Source of the DNA: Sinotaia quadrata
Taxonomy: Eukaryota; Mollusca; Gastropoda; Architaenioglossa; Viviparidae
DNA length: 64,000 nucleotides
Reading direction: 5' to 3'
Assembly (NCBI GenBank): GCA_028829895.1
Contig: JALGAQ010000009.1
Location: 3,348,001-3,412,000 of the forward strand
How positions within the stretch are numbered: the stretch's first letter is position 1; every line of letters starts with the position of its first letter. Shown one piece after another: positions 1 through 11,915 of this stretch. The position numbers were made by a program, and so were the translations under genes. The notes beneath the pieces are model-generated. The model saw only the letters and a list, made by a program, of their open reading frames with translations. It was not told where the DNA came from and searched no databases.

Positions 1-483
1 CGATCCCCACACGGATAAGCAAAACTCTAGTCAATGAATGGTGAATACGTTGCAAAATTAGAATTATGACTTGATCTCGCGAGAAAAAAGTGTGATGCTC
101 ATGGAATAATGGACAAATTATTAAAATGGTAGGTAGAAGAAACATCAATGACGGTGGACAGTGTAAGCAGATGAAATCTGGGGGGATAAGCGCTCGTTGA
201 AGGAGCAAACGATATAGGAGTTTGCAGATGTTCAGTCTTTGGTAATAGAGCGAGCCAATCCTCTGGGTAAGACTGGTTCCCTATGGAGTAAGCAATGATT
301 GAAAGTAGAGTAAGTACAAGAAGAAATAATCAAGCAACCATACAATGTGTGCATTGTCAGCACCATATGTAAGCCTTAACATCATTCAAACAAAAACGTT
401 AAAAATTATTTTTTCCTTGCTTTTTCCACATTTGGGATACTTTTAATAATTTTTATGATTCCTATTCCTGCGCATGATAGGCA

Positions 484-518
<35 letters not shown>

Positions 519-875
519 GCACATTAAAATTGATTGATTTATCCCAAATGGAACGAATTTTCAGCCAATTACATGCATTCCAAAATGACATAAAATAAAA
601 TATTTCCCATGAATTTTATCATCTTGTACGTCAATCTAAATACGCGCATTTGCTTCCCATGTAGAACCAGTTCAAAGATGCTTCAGGTTAAGAAACGACA
701 TACTAGCTTTTGCCATTTGCTTGTCAAGGTCGTCAATGTGGGCTGATTGGCGGATGCACTATGGTTAAATTTGGTCCGATCATGGCTGACCCCGAAGAAA
801 TTATGATTAAGGGTATGCCACGATTGACTCACTGGAATCCGCTTTAATTTCCCTTCGGCTTAGACCACCTGTTTG
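1..875. other. No gene recognised
   Basis: I see no supported gene here. The only clear structure is the (AT)n tract at 486-516. Short open frames on both strands lack splice signals or recognisable protein similarity. Confidence 0.5.
486..516. repeat. (AT)n microsatellite
   Basis: Uninterrupted alternating AT for about 31 bases. Its flanks show no LINE tail like those beside the AT tracts near 33247 and 41887. Confidence 0.95.
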
Positions 876-1897
876 GGTCTCGCTTTTAGACAAATCTTGC
901 AATGGAATATTGATTTATATAGTCCATGTTCAGCTGAAGGATAATGACTTCCTATCCCGCTGCTGTGTGGAGAAGGAAATCGAAGAGACAGAACTGATAA
1001 AACCAGGATGATACCGTGTGAGACAGAATGTGAATATGAAATCGAGTTCAAACATGCACATATTACTGCCTCACAGTTGAAATGGGCCGTAGCAACATCG
1101 AAAGAAATCCGAGTGATGTTGGCTACATTCTTCATAACAAGATCCCGCGAGACCTCTTTAGTATATCCCACAGACGCCAAATCATATTAACGCAAATGAT
1201 AATCGGAATCGTGTAAATAAGTTAGTTACACTTGATCTAATACACTTCCGTCATAAAAACTGTCTCATTCAGCAATTTTCCTTTGCTCTCTGTCTGGGGG
1301 AAGTAACTTTCTGAAATTCCTGTAGTTTATATGTGCAGAGGTATTGGAGTGGATAAGGAACTTGACGCTCAGGAAAGGGACAATGGTTACAATCCCACCA
1401 CAACACCTTCTTCGATATGGGCAACCGGGTATGTGGTGACCCCACGAAGCAGATTCCAGTGAGTCAAACGTGACGAACCCTACAGTCCGCGAGCCCAGTT
1501 ATAATTGTGCAGAATTCAACCAATGGTGCTTCGGCCAATTAGCTCACGCTGGTGACCCTTATAAACAAACCCAGGAAGGCAGCAGACGGACCCCGTCTTC
1601 CTTGGGTTCTTCGCGTTCAGCGCTGGAGAGGAGATCGAATCCACGGCCCTTTTCAGGGCCACTCCATTATGCTTCACCCTTCTTGTCTTCAATCCTCTGC
1701 TGTCTTAGTGGTTCGGATGGAGAATAGGTCTGGGACCTTAGCAATGGAGTCATATAACCGTCTATAGGAGAAAGCCATAAGAATCTCTCCTGGAATAATC
1801 AAAAAGACCGTTATAGTTAGTATCACACCCACAAACAACTCAGAGTTTTAAAGCGATGGACCCGTTATTAGGTTGGCGAACACAATTTGTATGCCAG
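876..1897 (+). repeat. Dispersed duplication, copy 1 (interrupted)
   Basis: The segments 876-1430 and 1817-1897 match 4385-5020 at high identity in the same order and orientation. Copy 1 carries about 386 extra bases (1431-1816) absent from copy 2, so an insertion occurred in copy 1, or less likely a deletion in copy 2. The open frames in both directions are near-identical between copies, but they are not recognisable proteins. Weaker similarity may continue beyond both copies, to about 2330 and 5250. Confidence 0.85.
1431..1816 (-). repeat. Short copy of the 13943/19923 repeat family
   Basis: Read on the minus strand, this insert matches the first ~400 bases of the repeats at 13943 and 19923. 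It shares the hairpin GGCCCTGAAAAGGGCC and, just after it, a GGATTCGATCTC stretch resembling a pol III B box, then CAGCGCTGAACGCGAA. Its limits are defined by the empty site at about 4941. No clean target duplication is visible. Confidence 0.7.
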
Positions 1898-1927
1898 CCA
1901 ACAATTGTCCTTTCCAACCTTACAAGT

Positions 1928-2090
1928 CTGTCGGGTGGTCTGCGGGAGAACGTAGTCGCACTCCATGAGTAAAGCGAACCAGGTTCGAAACCGCTCCGGC
2001 AATTACTTCGGCTTGAACAAACGGCAACCACGAATTCCTCATAGATATATTTGGCGTTGGGACTGTCATCAGATTGGTAAACGAGTAGTG
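1928..2090 (+). repeat. tRNA-derived SINE, copy 1
   Basis: The head looks tRNA-like: GGTGGTCTGCGGGAG is placed like an A box, and AGGTTCGAAACC is a good B box (consensus GGTTCRANNCC). The tail CATCAGATTGGTAAACG recurs in the copy at 33596-33772. It lies just downstream of the 876-1897 duplication. Divergence from the other copies is considerable, so this is an old insertion. Confidence 0.6.
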
Positions 2091-2169
2091 AAGCAATCAA
2101 CTTTAGTTCCCGAGTCACAGAACAATGAGCATACTGGGTCAACAGCAATCGGATTTAGCTGAAGTTCTT

Positions 2170-4384
2170 ATTGGAGAAAGTAATAGGCTGTTTATAAAGC
2201 CATAAATGTCAAACACAAAGAAATAAAAAGACGAAACCACCAGGCGACCGCACGAATCAATGGAGCGTAAACTAACCTATTGCGTTTTTTTGAACAGCCA
2301 TTCTTGGTCGCCTTCTTGTTGTCTTCATCTGAAGGGTTAGAGAAAAGAAAACAACAGCTGCGGCACACAGCGATAGAGACTGTTTACTCACTAAGCAGTA
2401 CAATGGAGTTCATCGCTTTCTAACTGATTGCTCCAAAGTATACCATGCTATCAAAAGCAAAACTCAGAAGATTAAAACCGAGAGTGATTGATTTACTTCG
2501 CGATAGTCAGCTGCGCGAAAAATAAGACAGTGCTACGTTTACCAATCCGCCAGCAATAGAGCAAGCAGTGTGGGGACTAACTGACTTGGCGGTGGCGTAT
2601 CTATATGTTAGATCAGTAGGTGTTGTGAAGTGGGATTCATGAGAAACGGAACAAAGCATGCTGACATCGCACGCCCATGTCAACCCCGAACGATCATTAC
2701 CGGATATGCACTGTTATAAGCTACCTGGTTGGTCAAAACATAGAAGTGGATGCGATTGTTAGGCTCCTTCAAGACAGTGTTCGAACAATTGGATTAAATC
2801 TTCGAAACAATAACGTATAATTTGGTCGCAATTCTTAAAACGATTAAGGCGTTAGAACGTGATCTTTATAACAAAAGCTACATTACGCGGCGCGGCCTTC
2901 AATTCGACCACACGTCAAAAAACCAACTTGGTCACATGTAATACCAATACCGGTAATGAAGACGTAGGGTGGGTCTTTAACTTATTTAAATGGATGGCCT
3001 TGAGCAAACAACGCATGTATGAAATGTCAACGACAGTGGATAACAATATGATGGATAAACACTTCAATTTTGTACTATTGGAAAACATGTGCCTAGCTGA
3101 AAATACAACCCGTTTGGGATAAATAAAGCAATGTTATTGCTATTACTTACATATCTATGTCATTACAACACGTTTATACAAACACCTAGCGCATATATGT
3201 GAACAATGAAAATCCCCTATAACCTGGGATCATGGGATGCAACTATGATTACAAAAACGGAAAGGCATCTGGTCAAAATATTTTAACATATGTGAATAGC
3301 GAACATCAAGGAGGGCTGTGTTTACACACTCAGTTCGTCGTGCGGCACGACTGTTTCCAACACAATCACCAGGGAACCTAAAACAACTCGAAAACAGAGG
3401 CATAGTATTCTGTGAGCTACCTCGCGGATAGGAGACTGATAGTCTTCAGAATTCCTTCACAATTCTCTGTCACCAAGACGAGTAACACAAGCAGAAAGTG
3501 TGCAATCAGTTAGGAAATCTTTGCGTTTTTATAAGGAATTATACGTACGCATGCGGACGATTTCACTAGCAGGCATGCGAGTGGGCCAATCTTCTCGGTT
3601 AAACTGATACCCTCTGAAAAAAGTAACGATACAACTTGAATGATGTGCAAGATGTAATAAGGTAACCAGACAATATATGCATTTTGCGCATTCATGAAAA
3701 CAATCGCGATACCAAAGAAATGACGCACAAGTAACTATTAATTTGCAATGCCAATCAGTTTGTTACTCTTTACCACAGGCAAGAACTCATGTGTAGGAAG
3801 CGAAATCTCTGGCCTCCACACAAATGTTCAGTAAAGTTGTCTGTTATCTTCGCTTCTCTTTGATTTCTCAATCGACTGAATCATGCATAAAGCGCTTTTG
3901 GGTTCCGCGGGTGTTCGGTTGATCCGAGCTATCTGCTCTGTCTGATATGCGTGTATAATGATCAATTTTGTAATGTAAAGGTATTTTGACACAGGTATTT
4001 GCGATAAAGCATAAAAGTGGTTCAGCCGTATACCGACTTTGGAAATGTCATCCGTCAGATATCGAAAATGCTGCAGCATAGTTGTTTACAATGGTTTGGT
4101 TAAATATGTAAGCAGGAAACCGAAATGACACGAAAGTATTTGGATGCTAAGACGGAATAAAACTGGGGATATTGAATTGTAGGACGGCTGAAAACTGCCA
4201 AAAACGATGTCGGCTATGTCGGAGTACATACAGCTCAAATGTAACGTCGATAGGGCATTAGATGAGTGATACTGTGTGCTGGTTCAGTTTCTAAGTTTAG
4301 AGGATGGATAGATTGATTATATGAGATCGTCTGTGGCAAGGATGAATCACCGCCAACTCCAGTGAAATACACACGAGACAGGTT
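2170..4384. other. No gene recognised
   Basis: About 2.2 kb of AT-rich unique-looking sequence. The small frames (for example 87 codons at 2859-3122 on +, 83 at 3828-4079 on -) match nothing I recognise and lack convincing splice sites. Confidence 0.4.
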
Positions 4385-5020
4385 GTGCCTCGCCTTTAAA
4401 CAAATCTTTTAATGGCATACTGATTTATATAGTCCATGTTCAGCTGAAGGATAATGACTTCCTATCCCGCTGCTGTGTGGAGAAGGAAATCGAAGAGACA
4501 GAACTGATAAAACCAGGATGATACCGTGTGAGACAGAATGTGAATATGAAGTCGAGTTCAAACATGCACATATTACTGCCTCACAGTTGAAATGGGCCGT
4601 AGCAACATCGAAAGAAATCCGAGTGATGTTGGCTACATTCTTCATAACAAGATCCCGCGAGACCTCTTTAGTATATCCCACAGACGCCAAATCATATTAA
4701 CGCAAATGATAATCGGAATCGTGTAAATAAGTTAGTTACACTTGATCTAATACACTTCCGTCATAAAAAACTGTATCATTCGGCAATTTTCCTTTGCTCT
4801 CTGTCTGGGGGAAGTAACTTTCTGAAATTCCTGTAGTTTATATGTGCAGAGGTATTGGAGTGGATAAGGAACTTGACTCTGAGGAAAGGGACAATGGTTA
4901 CAATCCCACCACAACACCTTCTTCGGTTTGGGCAATCGGGTAGTATCACACCCACGAACAACTCAGAGTTTTAAAGCGATGTACCCGTTATCAGGTTGGC
5001 GATTACAATTTGTATGCCAG
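4385..5020 (+). repeat. Dispersed duplication, copy 2
   Basis: This is the uninterrupted counterpart of 876-1897 and gives the empty site for the 1431-1816 insertion. Identity is high up to 5020 and falls off beyond it. Confidence 0.85.
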
Positions 5021-6394
5021 ACAAGACAATTCGGTTGGTGTATTCAGTGCCCTGACTTTGGTTCTACTACTCACTGGATAAATTGAGAAATCACAATTAC
5101 AATGACAGATAAAGGGAAACCAACAAAACATCGACAGAGCGAATGGAAGATAAACTGACCCTTCCTGTTTCTTCCTTGAGGCACTTTTGTTTTTACGTTC
5201 TGAAAAATCAAAGTAAAGACAACAGGAAAGGATGAGGGCTGTCGACGACTGCATTGTCAACATACATGTAGGCAACAGAAAACGTTGATGGCGCATACCT
5301 ACGGAAATAACTCCTCCCAACTCCAATTTCGGTACTGATGTTTGATATAGATAGAGGGAATGATAGGCAGTCTGCTCCAGACTTCGATATATCTATCCAT
5401 CCATGCCTACTGTTTCCGCAGGAATCGTTAAATATGTGTAGGCTAGAACAAGCTAATCTCCATCAGACCTTAAATAGTTCTATTATTAAATATGATGTCC
5501 AGTTAAAACACGCATACAGGACTTCTATTCCTACACTTGCGATTTTTCGAGGAACCAGGCATCATGTTTAGCAGATGATGGTATCACACTCAGTAGTCAA
5601 ACAATATAGATCGAGTGCATCATAGTGAACAGCCGGTTCTGGGTGTCAAGACTTCTTTGCATGTGTGTATTTAACGCATGACATTTTCATATTATACATT
5701 CTGATCGTTTGTCTACAGTCATTACTTGTATAAACACAGTTGCTCTTTCAAAGATTTTCTGCCACGTTGCTAATTCCAGTAAGATCCAGGAAACGCCAGT
5801 AAGGTGGAAGCAGCGGTGAAAGGGCATACGAAGGGCGTGCACAGGTAAGGGAACCGGCGGACTGAAACGATGTCACTTACGGGACATCCGACATCCGACC
5901 ATAGCATATGATATCGTATCTCATAATTACTCACATGTTGTTGACATTGGACTGGAGCCATGCTTGGAGGCAGCGGTTTTCGAACACAAAAAGAGGGCGA
6001 ATATCCTCTGCGCCAAGCTTCACCAAGTTTCAGTCATTGAACAACACAGCGCAACAGTCATACGGTGGACTCCGCCTCCCATAGCAAGACTGATGTCGTA
6101 TCTACGCCAAAGATGCTTGAGGTTGCTAAAAGACAGCCTAGCATCTGTTATTCGGAGAACTGAGGGGTCTGTGATTTGTCCCCGAGTAGAGCAATTTCAT
6201 CTGCATACTCTGAATCAGATACTCAGTTATGTTCGACTAGCTCAACACCACAATTATAAAGATCTCGAAGCCAGGAGGGCAAACATACTTTTGATTCTGG
6301 CTTGTTTTAAGACGGCGTTGTTCGAGTTGTGATCTTACTAATTTATTCTATCAGAACAGTTTATGTGATTCTGGATAATCGTTGTTCTTGTTAT
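5021..6394. other. No confident gene; possible EXT1-like fragment near 5341
   Basis: At 5341-5430 the + strand encodes FDIDRG followed after a few residues by PDFDISIHP. This resembles, in the right order, a part of the EXT1 GT47 domain that should lie upstream of the exon at 17795. There is no good acceptor or donor around it, so it is not annotated as an exon. Nothing else is recognised up to the RTE 3' end. Confidence 0.2.
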
Positions 6395-8560
6395 TGGGTT
6401 ACCATCAGTCTCGAGAGACTATGGTGTTTGTCACTCCGCTTTGTTTTATTTAATTTTCTTTTGGTTTACATAATAGTCTCTTAATTTTCAAACTTTTCTA
6501 TTACTGTTTCTGTTATTCTGATTTTGTTTTATTTTTGTCTTCTTAACTGCTTTCAACTTTAATTTCATTTGTATAATATTGTGAATAATAATAGTAGTGT
6601 TTATCGTTTCATTTATTTTGTTATTAACACTTTTATCCTCATTATCGTTATCATTATTTTTATGTTATTGTTGTTATTCTTTTATTTTTACTATTTTTAT
6701 CATCTGCAATTATTTGTCCCATTAAGATTTTTTCATTTAATATTTTCTCTAACATTTATGTTTTATTTAATGCCTATACTAGACAAGCACGTTTTACCAC
6801 AGCCACTAAAGACAGGCGTTCGGTTTTCAAAACGCACGTTATTTTCGGTTTTTTCCTATCTCGCGACTTCATGTGGTCTTCGTCTATTCTTTCAGCTGTC
6901 GCTTTTGATTCTCCAGAGGCTGATACGATCCGCTGCACGTTTTTCCAGTTCACCATGTCGATTTCTCCGCATTTGATTTGCCGTTTGATTATGTCCTTGT
7001 AGCGCAAGTTTGGCCTTCCGACTGATCTAGAACCAGTGGCAAGTTCATCATAAAGCATGGCCTTTGGGATGCGGTTTTCATCCATTCGTGTTACATGTCC
7101 AATCCAACGTAGATGTCTATGAGCCAGGAGTGCGAACATACTTTGGAGTCCGGCTCGTTGAAGGACGGCCTTCTTTGAAATGAGATCTTGTCATTTTATG
7201 TGAAGTATTCTCTGAAGATTGCGTAAGCGGAACACATTTAGCTTGCTTTGCGGGTGTGATTACAGTGTCCAAGTTTCGTTGCCGTAGAGCAATATCGGTA
7301 AACCTGCATTCTTGTATTGATAGTCAGCATTGGGTTACTCCAGACGCGTTTGTGCAGTCGCGACATTATTGTTGCTGCTTTACTAATACGCTTGCTCATT
7401 TCGGAATCTAAGGAGAGGTTGCTGGAGATAGTGGATCCCAGATAGTGGAATTCATTTACAACCTCTAATGTGCGGCCCTCAATCGCAATTTCTGGCGCAC
7501 TATTAACCCCTTGGTCAATGACTTTGGTTTTGTTTAAACTGATTGTTAAACTGATGTTAGGCCAAATTCCTTGCAAGTATTGGCGAAGCAGGTTATTAGT
7601 CGCTGCAATCCTTCTTCAGAATGGGCAGTCAAGGCCGCATCGTCCGCAAACAGCAGCTCACTCAAAAATACTTTTCGAATTTTAGTTTTGGGCCCGAAGT
7701 CGCGCAGGGTTGAATAATCCTCCGTCGCTCTTGGTGTGAAGGAAAATCCCATCATTTGAATCCCTGTGGGTGCATGCGAGCAGCATTGAGAAGAAAATTC
7801 CGAACAGTGTCGGTGCAAGCACACAGCCTTGCTTTACTCTATTCTTAATGGAGAATGCGCTTGAGGTTGAGCCATCGTATTGCACCGTGCCTTGCATAAC
7901 CTCGTGGAAGGCTACAATCATTTGCGGCAGTTTTGGAGGGCAGCCGACTCTCTTAAGGCTGTATAATGCAGTTCGACTGACCACGTCAAATACTTACGTA
8001 AGGTCAACAAAGGCTACATAAAGTGGTCTGTTTTGCTCACGACATTTTTCGTACAGTTGTCTCAGGGAAAATATCGTATCGATCGTTGATCTTCCAGCTC
8101 GGTATCCACACTGAGTTTCTGGATAGACTCGTTCAGCTAGAATTTGGAGTGCTTGAGTAAAACGCGAGAGAAGACTTTGTCGACGACGTTGAAAATGGAG
8201 ATATCACGGTAGTTTGAGCAGTCGCTTCGGTCTCCTTAGTTCTCGTACAATGTGATTATTTTTGCGTAACACATTTTTTGTGGAAAGGTTCCTTTCCCCA
8301 GCATTGAAGTAATGGTTGATGCAGTTGCGAAAGTAGAGAAGTGCGAAGCCCAGCTTTCAGGATCTCAGCTATGATGCCATCTTCACCAGCGGCTTTCCCA
8401 TTTTTAATTTGTTTTCAGAGCACCTTTCAGTTATCCAAGTGTCGGTTGATTATCCACTGTAGTCAGTTCAGGCAGGTTTACGGTGACGTCTATTGCAGTA
8501 TCTGATATTGTAGTTGAAGTGGAAAATGAAGCGCCCATGTGTCGTTGTCATACAGGAGGG
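6395..8560 (-). mobile_element. RTE-type non-LTR retrotransposon, copy A (5'-truncated, decayed)
   Basis: The minus strand matches the fuller RTE at 22650-26112 from the middle of the reverse transcriptase to the 3' end. It closes with a CCATAGTCTCTCGAGACTGA motif at about 6402-6424. The reading frame is broken into pieces at 7984-7682, 7576-7238 and 7139-6774. The part upstream of 7354 (element 5' side) is duplicated in the 10721-13892 unit, whereas the 3' end is present only once. Antisense relative to EXT1 and upstream of its first recognised exon. Confidence 0.85.
6774..7984 (-). pseudogene. RTE reverse transcriptase C-terminal half, broken
   Basis: In translation order the pieces show KQGCVLAPTLFGIFFS (RT motif before the catalytic box), LLFADDAALTAHSEEG with the FADD catalytic motif, FHYLGSTISSNLSLDSE, and HLRWIGHVTRMDENRIPKA near the C-terminus. 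This order is typical of RTE-clade ORF2 proteins, which copy the element RNA into DNA at the target nick. Frame breaks lie near 7682 and between 7238 and 7139. No intact protein can be made. The same blocks appear in the copy at 23039-24593, which confirms the family. Confidence 0.85.
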
Positions 8561-8990
8561 CGCTCAGCACGCAAGCTGTAGTTGAGAGAAAATCATGGCG
8601 AGTGGGTTCAACAGTGGCAAAGGTGGGATCAGCGACGTAAGTGTTAAGGGACGGGAGAATAAATAGAGAGGAGATGAGCGGATAATACCTTGAGGGGGAG
8701 AAATCAAGATGGTTGAGGCGGAGTAATGCCGTTTCGCAATCGGTTTAGAATCGAGATTTACTATCTCCCCGAGGTGAGTTGCATGTGACGCACCAACCCG
8801 TTCATAGCCTCGGACCTGGGCTTACGACCTCTTGCATTTTATGAAAACGTCCACTCTACGTGAAGACTGCAAATAGGACTTCCTCTGGAGAGGATATAAG
8901 AGACGCGTGCCATAAGAACGCATTTTGAGAGGCAATTGAGGGAAATTACCGACCCATAACAATGCAGGGGCATTTTATGGGCATGCGGAA
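8561..8990 (-). repeat. SR2-like 5' module (copy within unit 1)
   Basis: Matches 16985-17490 and 39271-39577 plus 40922-41130 in sequence and order, including GACCTCTTGCATTTT and a GAGAGGCAATT-like block. Beside the copy at 39271 it lies on the 5' side of an antisense SR2-like endonuclease fragment, so I infer a 5' untranslated region. The 100-codon frame at 8839-9141 is an antisense shadow of this repeat. Confidence 0.55.
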
Positions 8991-9807
8991 TATGAGTGGA
9001 GGTGTCCACACCAGGCCCCATTGATTTCTGTTCTGAGTCACATTTTCTAGCGTCACCCACACGATTAAATCGTCTTTGAATAGAGTCGAGCGTTATGAGA
9101 CTTCTTAAGACATGTACCACTTCATCCACTTCCGTCTGCATCTTCTTCTTATCTTTCTAATCCCTTGACCTGAGCGAACGTAGGCGGAAATAGAATTCGA
9201 CAAAGTAATACCACTTCTCCTAGATTCTCTCTCTTCAGCATTCGGTCGGAAATCATAAGTGTCAACAATTGTCATACACGGAGAAGCTATCGTTGTAGGA
9301 GGTGAATTTAACTGTGATTCAAAGTACTGTGGCTATCGTATATTGCATTTATACAGGTTGTGCAGTAATGGACACTAATTTCACAAATAGATTCGATCAC
9401 AACAGATTTATTCTAACCAGAGACTCGGATGAAAAAAAAGCTCATCTGAATCCTAGTGCAATCGCTCCTGGTATCAAGGTCTATAAGCAGCTTCCAAAAA
9501 AAGATTGCATCTCATTGTTCTACCGAGATCAACCCATGGCAAAAAAATTATTGACAGCAACTCGATATCTGTATTTATCGTCCCGTCGCAGACCCAGAGC
9601 GGCAGGTTATCATAGTGGTCGTAACACAGAGCTACTGATTAAAAGAATTAATCAGCAAGTTAACAGCACCTGCGGTCGATCCAATCAACCGTAAGATAAC
9701 TGACTGATGAGCTACATCTCATCTATATGAAGTACAAGTGAAGTAGCACAGGAAGAAAAACGATCAGTTAGGATAGATCTCAATAATCAAACAGAAAGAG
9801 TACTCAC

Positions 9808-10009
9808 TGAGCAATTGCGCATGACAGTTCGGCCACTTCAGTTGAAAAACACGTAGACACTCGCTAGCCTCCGCCTGATCGTTGCAATTGATGACAACAC
9901 AATGTTTTGAGCCCAATTGCGGATGCATTGACAGAAAACGCCACAAATCGGTTGGAATCCATCGCTTTGAATAAACTATGCGAACCAGAAATGGTTTTAT
10001 TGCAAATGT
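9808..10009 (-). CDS. Candidate internal exon, unknown protein
   Basis: On the minus strand a 202-bp open segment is flanked by a good acceptor (TTTCCGCATTTCTCTTTCCAG) and a good donor (GTGAGT at 9807-9802). The translation includes VRIVYSKRWIPTDLWRFL, then KHCVVINCNDQAEASECL and FQLKWPNCHAQ, a plausible globular mix with several cysteines. I do not recognise the family. The copy in unit 2 (13375-13175) is one base shorter and therefore frameshifted. If this is a real exon only unit 1 keeps the frame; it may also be repeat-derived. Confidence 0.3.
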
Positions 10010-10526
10010 CTGGAAAGAGAAATGCGGAAATCGCAAGCATCTAACGTTGGTGAAACAACGGAGGATGCAGTTCCAATCAATCAAAACGTGTGCCTCTAAT
10101 TTCAGTACACAACACTGGGTATCATATCACACAGGAGCACAAAACAAGGTCAGTTCACGATGGGAGATCTAGGGCATTTAGTTAAGGTCGATTTGCGGCA
10201 CAAAATAACAGAGAGGTGATAAGTGAGAGAAAATCAGATACACACGAATCATTCCACAACCGAGGGATGGGAAACACCCATACCAATGGATACCTACTGG
10301 GACGAGATTGAAGACAATCTGATAGACGCTTGAATATCGTCGAGCTTGCAACGCAATATTCAGTTCAATTTCTTGTCTTGACAAAATTGTTGCACCAGCA
10401 GACCGAAATGTTGGTAGAAGAATGCAGTATGAAATTGATAGGAGGAATCCACGATCTAAGCAAGTTCCCTCTGTAAGCAAAATCGAGACTTTTCTACACT
10501 GTGTATCATCCCGTTACACCACCTTC

Positions 10527-10720
10527 CCGACTGATCTGTATCCGATAGTGAACCACTCACCCGTTTATAGAAACATTTCGAACCTGAGGGTTTCTTGATT
10601 TAGACCGTGGCGTCAAATATGTGAAGCATATTCTAAATATCAGCTAGGAGACAGAATTGGTGCAAGAACAGAATGCATGCATTGCTACGGCGCGTTGGAG
10701 TTGCCTACATGCTCTAGCAA
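10527..10720. other. Spacer between duplication units
   Basis: 194 bp with no match to either unit, so the duplication is not perfectly head to tail. It marks the right edge of unit 1 and the left edge of unit 2. Confidence 0.7.
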
Positions 10721-11915
10721 GCAGTCCGCGACATTATTGTTGCTGCTTTACTAATACGCTTGCTCATTTCGGAATCTAAGGAGAGGTTGCTGGAGATAGT
10801 GGATCCCAGATAGTGGAATTCATTTACAACCTCTAATGTGCGGCCCTCAATCGCAATTTCTGGCGCACTATTAACCCCTTGGTCAATGACTTTGGTTTTG
10901 TTTAAACTGATTGTTAAACTGATGTTAGGCAAATTCCTTGCAAGTATTGGCGAAGCAGGTTATTAGTCGCTGCAATCCTTCTTCAGAATGGGCAGTCAAG
11001 GCCGCATCGTCCGCAAACAGCAGCTCACTCAAAAATACTTTTCGAATTTTAGTTTTGGCCCGAAGTCGCGCAGGGTTGAATAATCCTCCGTCGCTCTTGG
11101 TGTGAAGGAAAATCCCATCATTTGAATCCCTGTGGGTGCATGCGAGCAGCATTGAGAAGAAAATTCCGAACAGTGTCGGTGCAAGCACACAGCCTTGCTT
11201 TACTCTATTCTTAATGGAGAATGCGCTTGAGGTTGAGCCATCGTATTGCACCGTGCCTTGCATAACCTCGTGGAAGGCTACAATCATTTGCGGCAGTTTT
11301 GGAGGGCAGCCGATCTCTTAAGGCTGTATAATCCAGTTCGACTGACCACGTCAAATACTTACGTAAGGTCAACAAAGGCTACATAAAGTGGTCTGTTTTG
11401 CTCACGACATTTTTCGTACAGTTGTCTCAGGGAAAATATCGTATCGATCGTTGATCTTCCAGCTCGGTATCCACACTGAGTTTCTGGATAGACTCGTTCA
11501 GCTAGAATTTGGAGTGCTTGAGTAAAACGCGAGAGAAGACTTTGTCGACGACGTTGAAAATGGAGATATCACGGTAGTTTGAGCAGTCGCTTCGGTCTCC
11601 TTAGTTCTCGTACAATGTGATTATTTTTGCGTAACACATTTTTTGTGGAAAGGTTCCTTTCCCCAGCATTGAAGTAATGGTTGATGCAGTTGCGAAAGTA
11701 GAGAAGTGCGAAGCCCAGCTTTCAGGATCTCAGCTATGATGCCATCTTCACCAGCGGCTTTCCCATTTTTAATTTGTTTCAGAGCACCTTTCAGTTATCC
11801 AAGTGTCGGTTGATTATCCACTGTAGTCAGTTCAGGCAGGTTTACGGTGACGTCTATTGCAGTATCTGATATTGTAGTTGAAGTGGAAAATGAAGCGCCC
11901 ATGTGTCGTTGTCAT
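10721..11915 (-). mobile_element. RTE copy B, fragment within unit 2
   Basis: The same internal RTE segment as in copy A, duplicated with its surroundings. The element's 3' part is absent because the duplication boundary cuts the RTE at its position 7354-equivalent. The frame 11287-10925 keeps KQGCVLAPTLFGIFFS and LLFADDAAL. It is not an independent insertion. Confidence 0.85.

Larger units (their letters stand above)
7354..10526 (+). repeat. 3.17-kb tandem duplication, unit 1
   Basis: The unit is 3173 bp and repeats at 10721-13892 in the same orientation after a 194-bp spacer. The alignment has only scattered single-base indels and substitutions (for example GCAGTCGCG against GCAGTCCGCG at the left edge), so identity is roughly 99 percent by eye. 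The unit contains part of RTE copy A, an SR2-like 5' module and about 1.5 kb of other sequence with a candidate minus-strand exon. A recent unequal-exchange duplication is the simplest reading. An assembly artefact of two haplotypes is possible. Confidence 0.9.

Noticed and set aside
8839..9141. 100-codon minus frame, repeated identically at 12204-12506
   Set aside because: The duplication explains the conservation, and the sequence is the SR2-like 5' module, which is non-coding in its other copies.
9302..9694. 130-codon + frame in duplication unit 1
   Set aside because: In unit 2 the frame is broken by extra A residues in two runs, and no motif or splice signal supports it. The opposite strand has the better exon candidate nearby.
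9704..9745. CTGATGAG followed by GAAG as a hammerhead core
   Set aside because: After the box there is no GAAA and no stem I or III partner.
10178..10480. 100-codon minus frame that looks like an exon upstream of 10009
   Set aside because: Its centre is the antisense of the mobile GACCGAAAYGTTGG motif also found at 49560-49740, so protein-likeness here is repeat-derived.
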